The notes below the pieces were generated by a model. The model had not been told where the DNA came from. It ran no database searches and saw nothing but the letters and a program-made list of their open reading frames with translations. Shown here in pieces: positions 11,171 to 21,100 of a stretch of 64,000 bases of DNA. Numbering within the stretch: the first letter of the stretch is position 1; each line of letters opens with the position of its first letter. Origin of the DNA: Flagellatimonas centrodinii. Its GTDB lineage: Bacteria; Pseudomonadota; Gammaproteobacteria; Nevskiales; Nevskiaceae. Location of the stretch: the NCBI RefSeq assembly GCF_016918765.2, contig NZ_CP092104.1:62001-126000 (forward strand), in the 5' to 3' direction. The translations under genes were made by a program, and so were the position numbers.

Positions 11171-12202
11171 ATGGCCCAGGACGACACCCCGCAGCTGGTC
11201 CCCTTCATCACCCTGCCCAACTGGATCAAGGCGGCCACTGCCTGCGGCGTCAATATTCAGGCGGTGTTCGACCGGATGGGCATCGCCACCGACCTGATGC
11301 GGTTGGAGGACGCCACCATCGAGCGTGCCCAGCTGGCCCGGGTAATGGCCGCCTGCGTGCGGCAGTCGCAGCGCCATCACTTCCCCTTCGTGCTCGGCGA
11401 AACCTATGCGTTCGAGTACCTGCCCGACCTCGAGACCTTCGTCACCACCAGCCCCAACCTGCGTGAAGCGGCGGTGGTGTTCGACTGGGTGCGGGCGCTG
11501 ATCAATCCCTATATCGACGTGCGTCTGCGTGAGCAGGGCGACAGCGCACGCCTGGTGCTGCAGTTTCTTGGCACCGACACCGAGACCCCGACCCAGCCCT
11601 GGTTTGCCGAAACCATGTTTACGGCGATCCACAAATTCGCTCGCCAGCTGGTCGGCCCGACCCCGCAATTCCGCGAACTGCGCTTGCGCCATCCAGCGCC
11701 CGCCCATGCCGACGCCTATGCGCAGCAGTTCGGCACCGTGATCCGCTTCGATCAGCCGGAGGATGCACTGGTCTTTGATCGCGCGTTGCTGGACCAACCG
11801 CTGGCGGGCGACTTTCCGTCGCTGCATGCCCAGGCCCGCAGTCGCATCGAGCAACAGCTGCGCAGGCTGCTGCCGCAGGACACGCTGGTGGCGGCAATCG
11901 AACGGGCGCTGGAACGCCGCCCCGCCCTGTTCGGCCAGGGTGCGTCGGCGATGGCGGAAGAACTGGGCCTGCACCTGCGCACCTTGCAGCGGCGATTGCG
12001 TGATCGCAATGAGCGTTTTGACCAGATCCAGGACCGCGTCCGCTTCCGGCTGGCACGCGCGGCGCTGCGGGACCCCGATGTCGAACTGGACCAGCTCAGC
12101 GAGCGCCTCGGCTTTTCCGACCGCCGCAGCTTCACCCGTGCGTTCTGCCGCTGGAGCGGGGAGACCCCCAGCGCCTACCGGGCCCATCGTCACGACGGAT
12201 GA
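11171..12202 (+). CDS. AraC family transcriptional regulator with arabinose-binding-type N-domain
   Basis: A 343-residue protein. The N-terminal 200 residues (LPNWIKAATACGVNIQAVFDRMGI and onward) look like the PF12625 ligand-binding domain found in OruR/ArgR-like AraC regulators. The C-terminal DNA-binding domain has two helix-turn-helices: ASAMAEELGLHLRTLQRRL and LDQLSERLGFSDRRSFTRAF, ending with the signature WSGETPSAYR. ATG 11171 was chosen because the domain begins there; the frame is open much further upstream but overlaps the preceding membrane-protein gene. It lies 100 bases before a metal-dependent hydrolase gene on the same strand, a pairing seen in other proteobacteria, so that gene is the best candidate target. 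Confidence 0.85.
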   Translation: MAQDDTPQLVPFITLPNWIKAATACGVNIQAVFDRMGIATDLMRLEDATIERAQLARVMAACVRQSQRHHFPFVLGETYAFEYLPDLETFVTTSPNLREAAVVFDWVRALINPYIDVRLREQGDSARLVLQFLGTDTETPTQPWFAETMFTAIHKFARQLVGPTPQFRELRLRHPAPAHADAYAQQFGTVIRFDQPEDALVFDRALLDQPLAGDFPSLHAQARSRIEQQLRRLLPQDTLVAAIERALERRPALFGQGASAMAEELGLHLRTLQRRLRDRNERFDQIQDRVRFRLARAALRDPDVELDQLSERLGFSDRRSFTRAFCRWSGETPSAYRAHRHDG

Positions 12203-12302
12203 GGCTGTCGCGATTTGTTCCCTGCGGTCGCCCGCGGTCATGGTGCTGCCCGGCGGTCACGCCTAGGATCAGGCCAGATCAAGAACCTGGCAGGAGTCAC
12301 AC

Positions 12303-13208
12303 ATGGACGGACGTCACCCCCCCGCAGACATCGTGCCGCGCAAAGGGCCGGAGCTCGGCCTCGACGGCGACATCCCCATCTACTGGCTGGACGGCGACGC
12401 GTTCAAGAGCCGCTTCTTTGACGCCATGTCGATCCTGTTTCCGGAGGGCGAAAAGTTCTTCATTGCCTGTGTCCGTGACTACCGTGACCGCATCACCGAT
12501 CCGGCCCTGCAGGCCGAGGTCAAGGATTTCATGTACCAGGAAGGCCAGCACGGCATGGTGCATACCCAGTTCAACAACCGCCTGAAGACACAGGGCATTG
12601 CCGTCGATCACATCCTGGAAGAGCAGAAACGCATCATGTTCCAGGTGTTTCGACGCCGCTTTCCCAAAACCTTCACGCTCGGCCAGACGGCCGCCGCAGA
12701 GCACCTGACCGCGCTGATGGCGCATGGCTTCTTTGCCAACGGTCTGTTCCGCAATGCCGACCCGCGCATCCGCGCCATGTATGCCTGGCACGCCGTCGAG
12801 GAAATCGAGCACAAGTCAGTGGCATTCGATGTCTTCCGTGACGTCGCCAAGGGCAGCTGGCTGACCCGCGCCGCCAGCATGCTGCTGGTGTCGGTCACCT
12901 TCCCGATGCACACCTTCCTGATCATGCGCCACATGTTCGCGGTGGATGGCCTGAAGCAGCGCTGGAAGGTGTGGGCAAAGGGCCTGTGGTGGCTGTATGG
13001 CCCGGGTGGCCTGTTCCCGCGGATGATTCCGGCCTACCTCGCGTACTACAAGCCCGGCTTCCATCCACGGGATCATGGTGAGCTGGACATCTATCACTTC
13101 TGGCGCCGGGCGTATGAAAGCAATGGTCAGGACGCGATCGCGGCCGGCAACGCGGTGATCGCCTGGACCACCGGTGATCAGCCGGGATTGTCGGCCGGCA
13201 CCACCTGA
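12303..13208 (+). CDS. Predicted metal-dependent hydrolase (PF10118, ferritin-like)
   Basis: A 301-residue protein matching the 'predicted metal-dependent hydrolase' family (PF10118/COG3687). Likely metal ligands occur in three helices: QEGQHGMVH, AAAEHLTALM and HAVEEIEHKSVAFD, giving the E...ExxH pattern of a di-metal four-helix bundle. A hydrophobic helix (AASMLLVSVTFPMHTFLIM) follows. The C-terminal part DIYHFWRRAYES is conserved in the family. The reaction is not established; relatives occur in hydrocarbon- or steroid-degrading bacteria. ATG 12303 is preceded by CAGGAG 8 bases upstream. The 3' end overlaps that of the convergent diguanylate cyclase by 31 bases. Confidence 0.8.
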   Translation: MDGRHPPADIVPRKGPELGLDGDIPIYWLDGDAFKSRFFDAMSILFPEGEKFFIACVRDYRDRITDPALQAEVKDFMYQEGQHGMVHTQFNNRLKTQGIAVDHILEEQKRIMFQVFRRRFPKTFTLGQTAAAEHLTALMAHGFFANGLFRNADPRIRAMYAWHAVEEIEHKSVAFDVFRDVAKGSWLTRAASMLLVSVTFPMHTFLIMRHMFAVDGLKQRWKVWAKGLWWLYGPGGLFPRMIPAYLAYYKPGFHPRDHGELDIYHFWRRAYESNGQDAIAAGNAVIAWTTGDQPGLSAGTT

Positions 13209-14470
13209 TCGCGGCCCTGCCGCTTGGCCCGATACAGCGCCTCATCGGCCAGGCGGTAGGCCTCGCTGAGGGCCGTGCTGGCGGTGACAGTGGCCACGCC
13301 GATACTGCAAGTGACGACGCCGGCGGGCGCGTCCTGATTCTCGATGCCCATCTCGCGCACCAGCGTGCACAGGGCCTGCGTCCGTTCCAGCCCATCGCGC
13401 GCCGAGCAGTCGTACAACACCAGTGCGAATTCCTCGCCACCGACTCGCGCAGCCAGATCGAGCGGGCGTCGCGCGAACTGGGACAGCGCCACCCCCAACT
13501 CCGACAGCACGCCATCCCCGTAAGCATGACCATAGCGGTCATTGATGCGCTTGAAGTGGTCGATATCGATCAACGCCAGCACCAGGGTCGGTCGGCCCTC
13601 GCGCCGGAGGGCCCGGGTCGCCGACTCGTAGTGGTCATCAAGGGCGCGACGGTTGGCGAGCCCGGTCAGGGCATCGCGGAACGCCATCAGTCGTAGCGTC
13701 AGCATCGCGGCCCACTGCCGCCGCGCGGCCACCGTCGCCCAGCCGGTCGAGGCCAGCGCCACCCCCAACACCAGCGCCTCGAGCAACCAGGTGGAGGCTT
13801 CCTTGCGGGCACCGAGGGGAGCAAAGTAGGCGGCCAGCGCAATCACCGTGGCGACATACCCGGCGAAGAACAACGCCACCCGCGACAGCCGGATGCGGGT
13901 CAGTGACACCACCGCGAGCGGCACCAGCAACGCCATCGACGGATTGAGGGGGTGCCCGGCCAGCTCGCTGCGATGTCGCAGAAATTCGATCAGCGCGGTC
14001 TCCAGCGCGAAGGCGGTCAGCATCACCCACTCCGACCAGGCCGTACGGACATACCGATACTGGATGTAGGCATTGGCCAGGAACACCGGCACCAGCATGC
14101 CGAAGATCAGCGCCAGAACCAGGCCCTGGCGGACCTCCGAGCCGTGCCCCAGCACCAGCGGCAGCCACAACGGGGCGGTGGCGAAGGCGAGCATGGTGAG
14201 CAGGCTGATGTTGAGCCGCGCCGACACACTGCTTTCGCGAACGAACTGCTGGAACGCGGTCTCCAGCGCCGCGGGGAACCGCCAGGGATAGCGTTCGCCG
14301 CTGGCGATACTGGCCAACAGACGGACCTCGCGCTGCGCGATCTCGTCGACGTTGAGCCGCGCCAAACCCACCCGTCGTCCCGAGATCCCCAGCAACCAGC
14401 GCCAGGACCATCGATGACGGTCCCGGACACGGGCATCTGCGGTGGGTGGCGTCACGACCGGCTGCATCAT
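13178..14470 (-). CDS. Membrane-bound diguanylate cyclase (GGDEF domain)
   Basis: A 430-residue protein. Residues about 85-250 carry five to six hydrophobic segments; the C-terminal 170 residues are a GGDEF domain starting at FRDALTGLANRRALDDHYE. The active site is intact as GGEEF, and DIDHFKRINDRYGHAYGD supplies the metal-binding Asp. An RPLD motif sits five residues before GGEEF, the spacing of the inhibitory I-site (RxxD). It should therefore make c-di-GMP from two GTP with product inhibition. The N-terminal sensor region has no recognised domain (it is not MHYT, MASE1 or 7TMR by eye). It is divergent from the NUDIX gene and convergent with the metal-dependent hydrolase, overlapping its end by 31 bases. 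Confidence 0.9.
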   Translation of the reverse strand: MMQPVVTPPTADARVRDRHRWSWRWLLGISGRRVGLARLNVDEIAQREVRLLASIASGERYPWRFPAALETAFQQFVRESSVSARLNISLLTMLAFATAPLWLPLVLGHGSEVRQGLVLALIFGMLVPVFLANAYIQYRYVRTAWSEWVMLTAFALETALIEFLRHRSELAGHPLNPSMALLVPLAVVSLTRIRLSRVALFFAGYVATVIALAAYFAPLGARKEASTWLLEALVLGVALASTGWATVAARRQWAAMLTLRLMAFRDALTGLANRRALDDHYESATRALRREGRPTLVLALIDIDHFKRINDRYGHAYGDGVLSELGVALSQFARRPLDLAARVGGEEFALVLYDCSARDGLERTQALCTLVREMGIENQDAPAGVVTCSIGVATVTASTALSEAYRLADEALYRAKRQGRDQVVPADNPG

Positions 14471-14621
14471 CCGCGGAGACTACCAAGCCCTTTGTCCGGC
14501 CGTGCGCCGTCAGGCCAATTTTTTCGCTCCGGCGGCGGCAACGGTAGACTGTGCCAACGGTCCCGAATCCGCCGCCCCTGATCCACCGACCGGGCTCGTC
14601 ATGCGAGCCCCTGCCCCGCCC

Positions 14622-15149
14622 ATGAAATTCTGCTCCGCCTGCGGACACCCCGTGACCCGACGCATTCCCGACGGCGATACGCTGCCGCGTGCGGTCTGCG
14701 ATGCCTGCAACACCATTCACTACGTGAATCCGAAGGTCATCGTCGGTTGCGTACCGGAGTGGGAGGATGGGCGCGTGCTGATGTGCCGGCGCGACATCGA
14801 ACCCCGCCGCGGCAAGTGGACCTTCCCCGCCGGATTCCTCGAAATCGGCGAGACCAGCGGTGAGGGCGCGGCACGCGAGACCCGTGAGGAATCAATGGCG
14901 GAGGTCGAGATGGGCGAGGTCTTCTGCGTTTTCAACGTACCCCGCATCCACCAGGTCTATCTGCTACACCGGGCGCGCCTGCTGCGTCCGGACTTCGGGC
15001 CGACACCGGAAAGTTCGGAAGTCTGTCTGATGCGCGAGGACGAGATCCCCTGGGACGAGATCGCATTCCCCACCGTTTGGCACGGTCTGCGCTACTTCTT
15101 CGCCGATCGCGCCGCCGGCCGCCCCGGCTTTCGCAGCATGGACATCTGA
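14622..15149 (+). CDS. NUDIX hydrolase with N-terminal zinc ribbon
   Basis: A 175-residue protein. The N-terminal ribbon has CSACGHPV and, 22 residues later, CDACNTIHYVNPKVIVG, as in Nudix_N_2/NudC-like proteins. The Nudix box begins at GFLEIGETSGEGAARE and continues TREESMAE; the catalytic REx2EE glutamates are present, though the usual late Gly is Met, which is common in this subgroup. The substrate is a nucleoside diphosphate linked to another moiety; relatives hydrolyse ADP-ribose, FAD or NADH, but this cannot be settled here. ATG 14622 puts the zinc ribbon at the N-terminus; ATG 14601 is an alternative. Neither start has a clear Shine-Dalgarno sequence. Confidence 0.85.
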   Translation: MKFCSACGHPVTRRIPDGDTLPRAVCDACNTIHYVNPKVIVGCVPEWEDGRVLMCRRDIEPRRGKWTFPAGFLEIGETSGEGAARETREESMAEVEMGEVFCVFNVPRIHQVYLLHRARLLRPDFGPTPESSEVCLMREDEIPWDEIAFPTVWHGLRYFFADRAAGRPGFRSMDI

Positions 15150-15242
15150 AGGCGTCGAAATGACGGCAGTTCCATTACAATCGCTTCCGGCCGGTCCGAC
15201 GGACCGAGCCCCGACCCAGCCCGCCGCCCAGGACTGCCCAAC

Positions 15243-15566
15243 ATGACCTTCGTCGTCACCGACAACTGCATCAAGTGCAAATACACGGACTGCGTGGAAG
15301 TCTGCCCCGTGGACTGCTTCCATGAAGGCCCGAACTTTCTCGTCATCGACCCGGAGGAGTGCATCGACTGCACCCTCTGCGAGCCGGAATGTCCTGCCGA
15401 GGCCATCTTCGCCGAGGACGATGTTCCGGAGGACCAGGCCCACTTCACCGACCTCAATGCCGCCCTGTCGAAGAAATGGCCGGTCATCACGGAGAAGAAA
15501 GACCCCCTGGCCGATGCTGCCGACTGGGATGGCAAGCCCGACAAACTCGCCTTGCTCGAACAGTAA
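15243..15566 (+). CDS. fdxA: 7Fe ferredoxin (3Fe-4S/4Fe-4S)
   Basis: A 107-residue ferredoxin of the FdxA type. Cysteines at 9, 12, 17, 21, 25, 40, 43, 46 and 50 copy the pattern of Azotobacter ferredoxin I shifted by one. From that, C9, C17 and C50 should bind the 3Fe-4S cluster, and C21, C40, C43 and C46 the 4Fe-4S cluster. The long acidic C-terminal tail ([19 protein letters not shown]) is typical of the family. It acts as a cytoplasmic low-potential electron carrier; the partner is not indicated by its neighbours. A TACAAT hexamer at 15176-15181 might be a -10 element. A strong hairpin terminator follows the gene. Confidence 0.95.
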   Translation: MTFVVTDNCIKCKYTDCVEVCPVDCFHEGPNFLVIDPEECIDCTLCEPECPAEAIFAEDDVPEDQAHFTDLNAALSKKWPVITEKKDPLADAADWDGKPDKLALLEQ

Positions 15567-15577
15567 CCCGACTGACC

Positions 15578-15608
15578 AACAGCCCCTCTCCGTGAGGGGC
15601 TGTTCATT
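15578..15608 (+). terminator. Intrinsic terminator after fdxA
   Basis: An 11-bp stem AACAGCCCCTC / GAGGGGCTGTT (15578-15588 and 15594-15604) with a five-base loop, followed by CATTT. The stem is strong but the T tract is short. It separates fdxA from the AddB-like gene, which starts about 10 bases later. Confidence 0.75.
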
Positions 15609-15617
15609 TGAGATGCC

Positions 15618-18173
15618 GTGTCCCGTCAGCTGCTGACCCCCACCGACCTCGCCGCCCGCGAAGCCCGCGCGGACGATGCGCTGGCGCACCGCGAACAGGG
15701 CGAAACCGTCTGGCAGCCAGCACAGGTCGACAGCCTGTCGCAGTGGGTCGAACAGCAATGGCTGCGGCACTGGCCTGCGCAGCAATTGATGACCCGGATC
15801 CCGCTGCTGGCCCTGTGGCGCGCCGTAATCGAGGCCGATGGTCGGCCGTTGCTGTCGCCGCAACAGTGCGCGCAGCTGGCATTGGCGGCCGATCAGCTGG
15901 CGCGACGCCACCGTATCGACCCGCAGCGCAGTCCGGCCTACACCGAGGAACACCAGGCCTTCCGCCGCTGGGCTGCCGAAGTCTCGCAGCAATTGCAGAC
16001 GCTGCAGGCGGTAACCGTGGCGGACCTGCCGGACCGCATCGATGTCGCCGCAATCGCACATCCGGTGCGGCTGCACGGCGCCTGGCCGGCACGCCCACCG
16101 AATGAAGCGGATCTGCTGCGACGACTCAACCTCGAATGCGCGGCGATTCCGGCGCCGCCGCCACCGACCGCGGCCTGGTGCTACCCCGATGCCGACCGCC
16201 AATATCAGGGCCTGGCCGAACAGTTGCGGCCGCGACTGGCGGCCGCCGAGGATCGCCCGCTGCGCATCCTGCTGGCGGTGCCGGACATCGACAGCGCCCG
16301 CGTCGCCCTCGATGACGCGCTGGGCGATGCACTGGCCCCCTGGCGGCACCGTCCCGGCGAGAGCGGCTTGCTGCCGTGGCGCTGGGCCACGCCGACTGCC
16401 CTGGGCGACCGTGCCTGGGCCCGCGGCTGGCAACAGATGGCGCAGCTGCACCGCGGCCCGCTGGATTTCGCGCAGTTGCAAGGCCTGTTGCTCAACCCGG
16501 CGGTGTGGGCCGGTGAGCGCCGGGTGGCGGCAGCAGTGCTGGAGGCCACATTGCGGGACCGTGGCTGGCCCCGTATCGACCTCGCCGACCTGGCAACGCT
16601 GGCGGCACGAGTGGCGCCGGCATTGTCGGCACCGCTGCAGCGGCTGGCGACGCAACTGGGGCGCGAGCCAGCACGGGCACTGCCGGGACAATGGCATCTG
16701 CACTTCGTCGAGCGCGCCGATGCACTATTGGACGGGACGCCGATGGCGCTGGATTCCACCGCGTTCCAGATTCGCCGTGCCACCACCCTGGCGAGCAGCC
16801 GTCTGGGGAGCCTCGACCGCCTGCTCGGCAGGGTCTCGGCCGCCACCGCGGCGCACTGGCTGGGCGAGTGGCTATCGCAGCCGTTCCAGCCACGCGTGGA
16901 GCACCCACAGCCACTGTTGGTCGGCCGCCCGCAAGATCTTATCGGGATTCCCTGCGACCTCCTGGTCATCGCCGATGCCACCAGCGAGACCCTGCCCGGT
17001 CGAGCGTCGTTCAATCCGTTTCTGGCGGTGGAAGCGCAACGCGCCACCGGTGTTGCCGAAGCCCATCCCCAGCACTGGCTGAACCACCAACGAGGTCTGT
17101 TGGAAGGCTTGCGACAGGGCGCGGCGGAATGCTGGGTGACGCGGCCCGAGGTCGATGCCCGGGGGGCGCCGACCCTGCCCTGCCCCTGGCTGGATCTCGA
17201 CTGGCAGGCGCCTCCGACGCCAGGCCTGACGCCTGCCCCCGCGCCGCTCGATTGCCCGGATATCGATCCGGTGCCGGCAGTCAGTGCTGCCGAGGGAATC
17301 GTCGCCGATGCCGGACTGTTCCAACGGATGCTGGCCGCCCCTCTGCTGGCACTCTGTGTCGATCGTCTGGGGGCACACGCGATGACGGCGCCACCCGGGG
17401 GACTTCCTGTCTGGTTGCAGGGCACCTTGATCCATGCGGCGCTGGCCGATGTCTGGGGTCGACTGCAGACCCGTGCGCGGCTGCTCGGCCTCGATGCCGA
17501 CGCCTGCACGGAAGCCGCCACCACCGCGGTCGATGCCCAGCTGCCCCGCCTGCTGCCGACGGCGCGTTTTGGCGCCGTGCTGGTGGCGCTGGAGCGCCAG
17601 CGCGCCATCGACCTGGTGCGCGACTGGCTTCGACACGAGCAGCGCCGCGATGCGCCCTTCACCGTCATCGCCCGCGAGCAGTTGCTGGAAGGCCAGATCG
17701 ACGCACTGCCGGTGCGCCTGCGGCTGGACCGTGCCGACCGCGTGCAAACGCCGGGCGGCGATCAGGTTGTGCTACTGGACTACAAGACCGGCCGGGAGGC
17801 CAATCCCCGCGGCTGGCAGGCCGACCGCATGGACGCCCCTCAGCTGCCGCTGTACGCGGTGCTGGCGCAGCGTGATCCGACCCTGCAGCCGCTGGGGGGC
17901 ATCGGCTTCGCCCATCTCAAGGAGGGCCACCCGGCGCTGTCCACCCAGACCTGCTGGACCACCCGCCTGATTGACGGCAGCGACCCCAAGCCCGACAGCG
18001 ACTGGCCAGCCACTTTGGCCGGTTGGCAACACACTCTGGAGAACGCCGCGCGCGGCTTTCTCGCGGGCCATGCGGGCGCCGACCCGAAGGTGCTGACACG
18101 GGGCCTGGCGCCGTATGCCGCCCTGCTCGATCGCCCGCTTGATGACGACGACGACACCGAGGCGCCGGCATGA
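15618..18173 (+). CDS. AddB-like PD-(D/E)XK nuclease family DNA repair protein
   Basis: An 851-residue protein. The C-terminal 220 residues carry a RecB-type nuclease: IHAALADVWGRL, then LLEGQIDALPVRLRLDRADR and the catalytic VVLLDYKTGRE, followed by QLPLYAVLA. The N-terminal part looks like an inactivated helicase scaffold; no Walker A motif is visible, unlike true AddB. It resembles the 'probable DNA repair protein' group that accompanies an AddA-like helicase. Together the pair should process double-strand ends for homologous recombination, in place of or beside RecBCD. Translation starts at GTG 15618, shortly after the fdxA terminator. The stop overlaps the helicase gene start by four bases (ATGA), implying coupled translation. 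Confidence 0.85.
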   Translation: MSRQLLTPTDLAAREARADDALAHREQGETVWQPAQVDSLSQWVEQQWLRHWPAQQLMTRIPLLALWRAVIEADGRPLLSPQQCAQLALAADQLARRHRIDPQRSPAYTEEHQAFRRWAAEVSQQLQTLQAVTVADLPDRIDVAAIAHPVRLHGAWPARPPNEADLLRRLNLECAAIPAPPPPTAAWCYPDADRQYQGLAEQLRPRLAAAEDRPLRILLAVPDIDSARVALDDALGDALAPWRHRPGESGLLPWRWATPTALGDRAWARGWQQMAQLHRGPLDFAQLQGLLLNPAVWAGERRVAAAVLEATLRDRGWPRIDLADLATLAARVAPALSAPLQRLATQLGREPARALPGQWHLHFVERADALLDGTPMALDSTAFQIRRATTLASSRLGSLDRLLGRVSAATAAHWLGEWLSQPFQPRVEHPQPLLVGRPQDLIGIPCDLLVIADATSETLPGRASFNPFLAVEAQRATGVAEAHPQHWLNHQRGLLEGLRQGAAECWVTRPEVDARGAPTLPCPWLDLDWQAPPTPGLTPAPAPLDCPDIDPVPAVSAAEGIVADAGLFQRMLAAPLLALCVDRLGAHAMTAPPGGLPVWLQGTLIHAALADVWGRLQTRARLLGLDADACTEAATTAVDAQLPRLLPTARFGAVLVALERQRAIDLVRDWLRHEQRRDAPFTVIAREQLLEGQIDALPVRLRLDRADRVQTPGGDQVVLLDYKTGREANPRGWQADRMDAPQLPLYAVLAQRDPTLQPLGGIGFAHLKEGHPALSTQTCWTTRLIDGSDPKPDSDWPATLAGWQHTLENAARGFLAGHAGADPKVLTRGLAPYAALLDRPLDDDDDTEAPA

Positions 18174-21100
18174 CCCTGAGTGATGCAGCCGCCCGCCGCG
18201 ACGCGCTGGATCTGGGACACCACATCCTCGCGGTGGCGCCCGCCGGCTCGGGCAAGACCGGCCTGCTGGTGCAGCGGATGCTGGCGACACTGGCCACCGT
18301 CAGCGAGCCCGAACAGGTCGTCGCCATCACCTTCACCAACAAGGCCGCAGCCGAGATCCGCGCACGGGTGCTGGAGGCCCTGGCATCGGCGGCTGAGCCG
18401 GCGCCCGCCGATCCTTTCAAACAGCAGACCTGGGCCCTGGCCCGGGCGGCGCTGGACCACGCGCGGGCCCGCGGCTGGTCACTGCGCGAGCAACCCGAAC
18501 GCATCCGCGCCCAGACCATCGATGGCTTCAATGCCGCCATTGCCGCCGAGCTGCCGCTGTTTTCGGGCATCGGTGGCCGTGCCCGCATGAGCGAGGACGC
18601 GCGCGGGCTCGCCGACGCCGCGGTGCAGGGTTTGTTCGAACGGGCCCTGGCAGAGGGCGCCGATCCGACACTGCAACAGGCTGCCGCTGCCTGGCTGCGC
18701 GCTACCGGCAACCGGCTCGACCGATTGACGCCGGCCTTGTCGGCGCTGCTGGAGCGACGCGAGCAATGGATCGACCCACTGTTCGACGATGACCATCCCG
18801 ATGCCGGCGACAGCCTGCTGGTGGCACAGCACGTCGCCGCCCAATCCGCCCTGCGGCAGGCGCTCGGGCCCGATGCCGAGGCGCTGGCGGCCCTGGCCCG
18901 CGCCGCCGCCGAAACCGCTGACGATGCGGGCCCACTGGCCTGGGCGCGGGCGCTCGATGGCTGGCCGGCACCGGGGCCGGCATCGGCCCGCCAGTTTGAC
19001 GGTCTGGCGCAGCTGCTGATCACCGCCGATGGCAGCCTCCGCAAGGCCGGCGGCATCAACGTCAGACTCGGCTTCGTGGCGAAGCAGCCGGCCACCGTCG
19101 CACTCAAGGCGCTGCTCGACCGCCATGCCGACCATCCGGCGCTGGCGATGACGGCGCGGCAGGTGCGGGTCTTGCCACCCGCAACCTTGCCGCCGGCCCT
19201 GACCGCCCTGCGCGAGCATCTGCGGGTGCTGCTGAAACACCTGCTGGCGGAACTGCGGCTGGCCATGAGCCAGCGCGGCGAAACCGATTTCACTGAAGTG
19301 GCGCTGGCCGCACGTGCCGCCCTGCGGCCGGAGGGCGGTTACGGTGAGGCCCTGCTGCGACGCGACGCGCAGCTGCGCCACCTGTTGGTCGACGAAATGC
19401 AGGACACCTCCGAGGCGCAGATCGGCCTGCTGGCGCAGCTGACCCAGGACTGGCAACCGGGCGACGGTCGCTCGCTGTTCCTGGTTGGCGACCCGCAACA
19501 GTCCATCTATGCCTTCCGCAAGGCCGACGTGCGGCTGTTCCTGCAACTTCTGGAAACCGGCCGTCTGGGCGCACTGGCCCTGCACTGCCTGCGACTGGAT
19601 GCCAACTTCCGATCCGATCCGGCAGTGGTGCAATGGGTCAACCAGCAGCTCGGCCCCTGCTTCCCGACGCAGCCCGACACCGTCAACGGCGAGGTGCCGT
19701 TCAACCCCAGCCAGGCGCAGCGACCGGCGGCCGGCGGCATCGTCAGCCTCAATGGATTTCACGATCCAGCCGCCGCCGCCGATGCCACGGTGGCGCGGGC
19801 CCGGGCGGCCTTGTCAACGGGCGCATCGGTCGCCGTGCTGGCCCGCAGCCGTAACCATCTCGCGCCGATACTCGATCGGTTGCGCAGCGCCCAACTGGAC
19901 TATGCCTGCGTCGAGGTCGACGCGCTGGCCGCGCTGCCGGGTGTCCGCGACGTGCTGGCCTGCACGCGGGCGCTGTGGCATCCAGCCGACAGTCTGTCCT
20001 GGCTGATCTGGTTGCGGGCGCCCTGGGTCGGTCTCACCTGGGCCGACCTGCTGCGGCTGTCGGTCGGCCGTCGCAGCCTGCCCTGGCCACAGCGTCTTGC
20101 GACGCCGCCGGACGATCTCAGTGATGACGGCCGGCAGCGCCTGAACCGTCTGATGTCAGTCCTTGACGCCACCCGCGACGATGCCGGCCTGCAGGAAGAC
20201 CTGGCGGCGCGGGTGCGGGCGGTCTGGACCCAACTCGGGGGACCCGACTGCGTGGCCAGCCGCGAACAGGCCGATGTACGCCGCTGCTTCAGCCTGATTC
20301 ACGCCCACAGCCGTGGCGGCAGCCTGCGCGACGAAGCGGCGTTCAGCCGCGCCATCGACACGCTCTATGCACAACCGGCACCCGGGCGACTGCAACTGAT
20401 GACCATCCACCGCGCCAAAGGGCTGGAGTTCGATGAGGTGCTGCTGGTGGGCTGTGGTCAGGGCGCCCGGCGCGATGGCAAGCCGCTGCTGCACACGCTG
20501 GACACCGAGGCCGGCCCGCTGCTGCTGCCAAAACCCCCCGATGCGGTGGCGGCCGATGACCCCTGGCATCGCTGGTTCAACTATGCCCAGCAGCGCCAGA
20601 GTGGCGCACGCGACGCCGAGGCTCTGCGCCTGCTGTACGTCGCGCTCACCCGCGCCCGGCAGGGCCTGCACCTGTTTGCCCACGGCGAACCGGACCCGGA
20701 CGATCCCGACGCCCTGAGGCTGCCGGCCGCCAGCTTCGGCGGCTTGCTGCAGCAGCGCTTTATTCTTCAGGGCGTGCCGTCAGCCACGATGGCGGTCGAG
20801 GTCGACCTGCAGCGGGCGCCCCGGGCGGCACGGCTACCCGCGGACTGGCAGCCATCAGCGGACGACACCCCACGTTTTCGCCCGCGCGAGCGGCGCCAAC
20901 TGCGCCCCTCCGAACAGGTGCTGGAGGGGCGACGCGCCGAGCGCGTGGACGAGGATCTCTACGCACAATCGGTCGGCATCCTGTTCCATCAGGCAATGGA
21001 GCGGATTGCCGAGACCGGCATCGCCGCCTGGCAGGCAGCAGACGCACAGCGACGGCAGTCGTTGCAGGCGGCGCTGTTCCGCATGGGCGTGTCGCCGACA

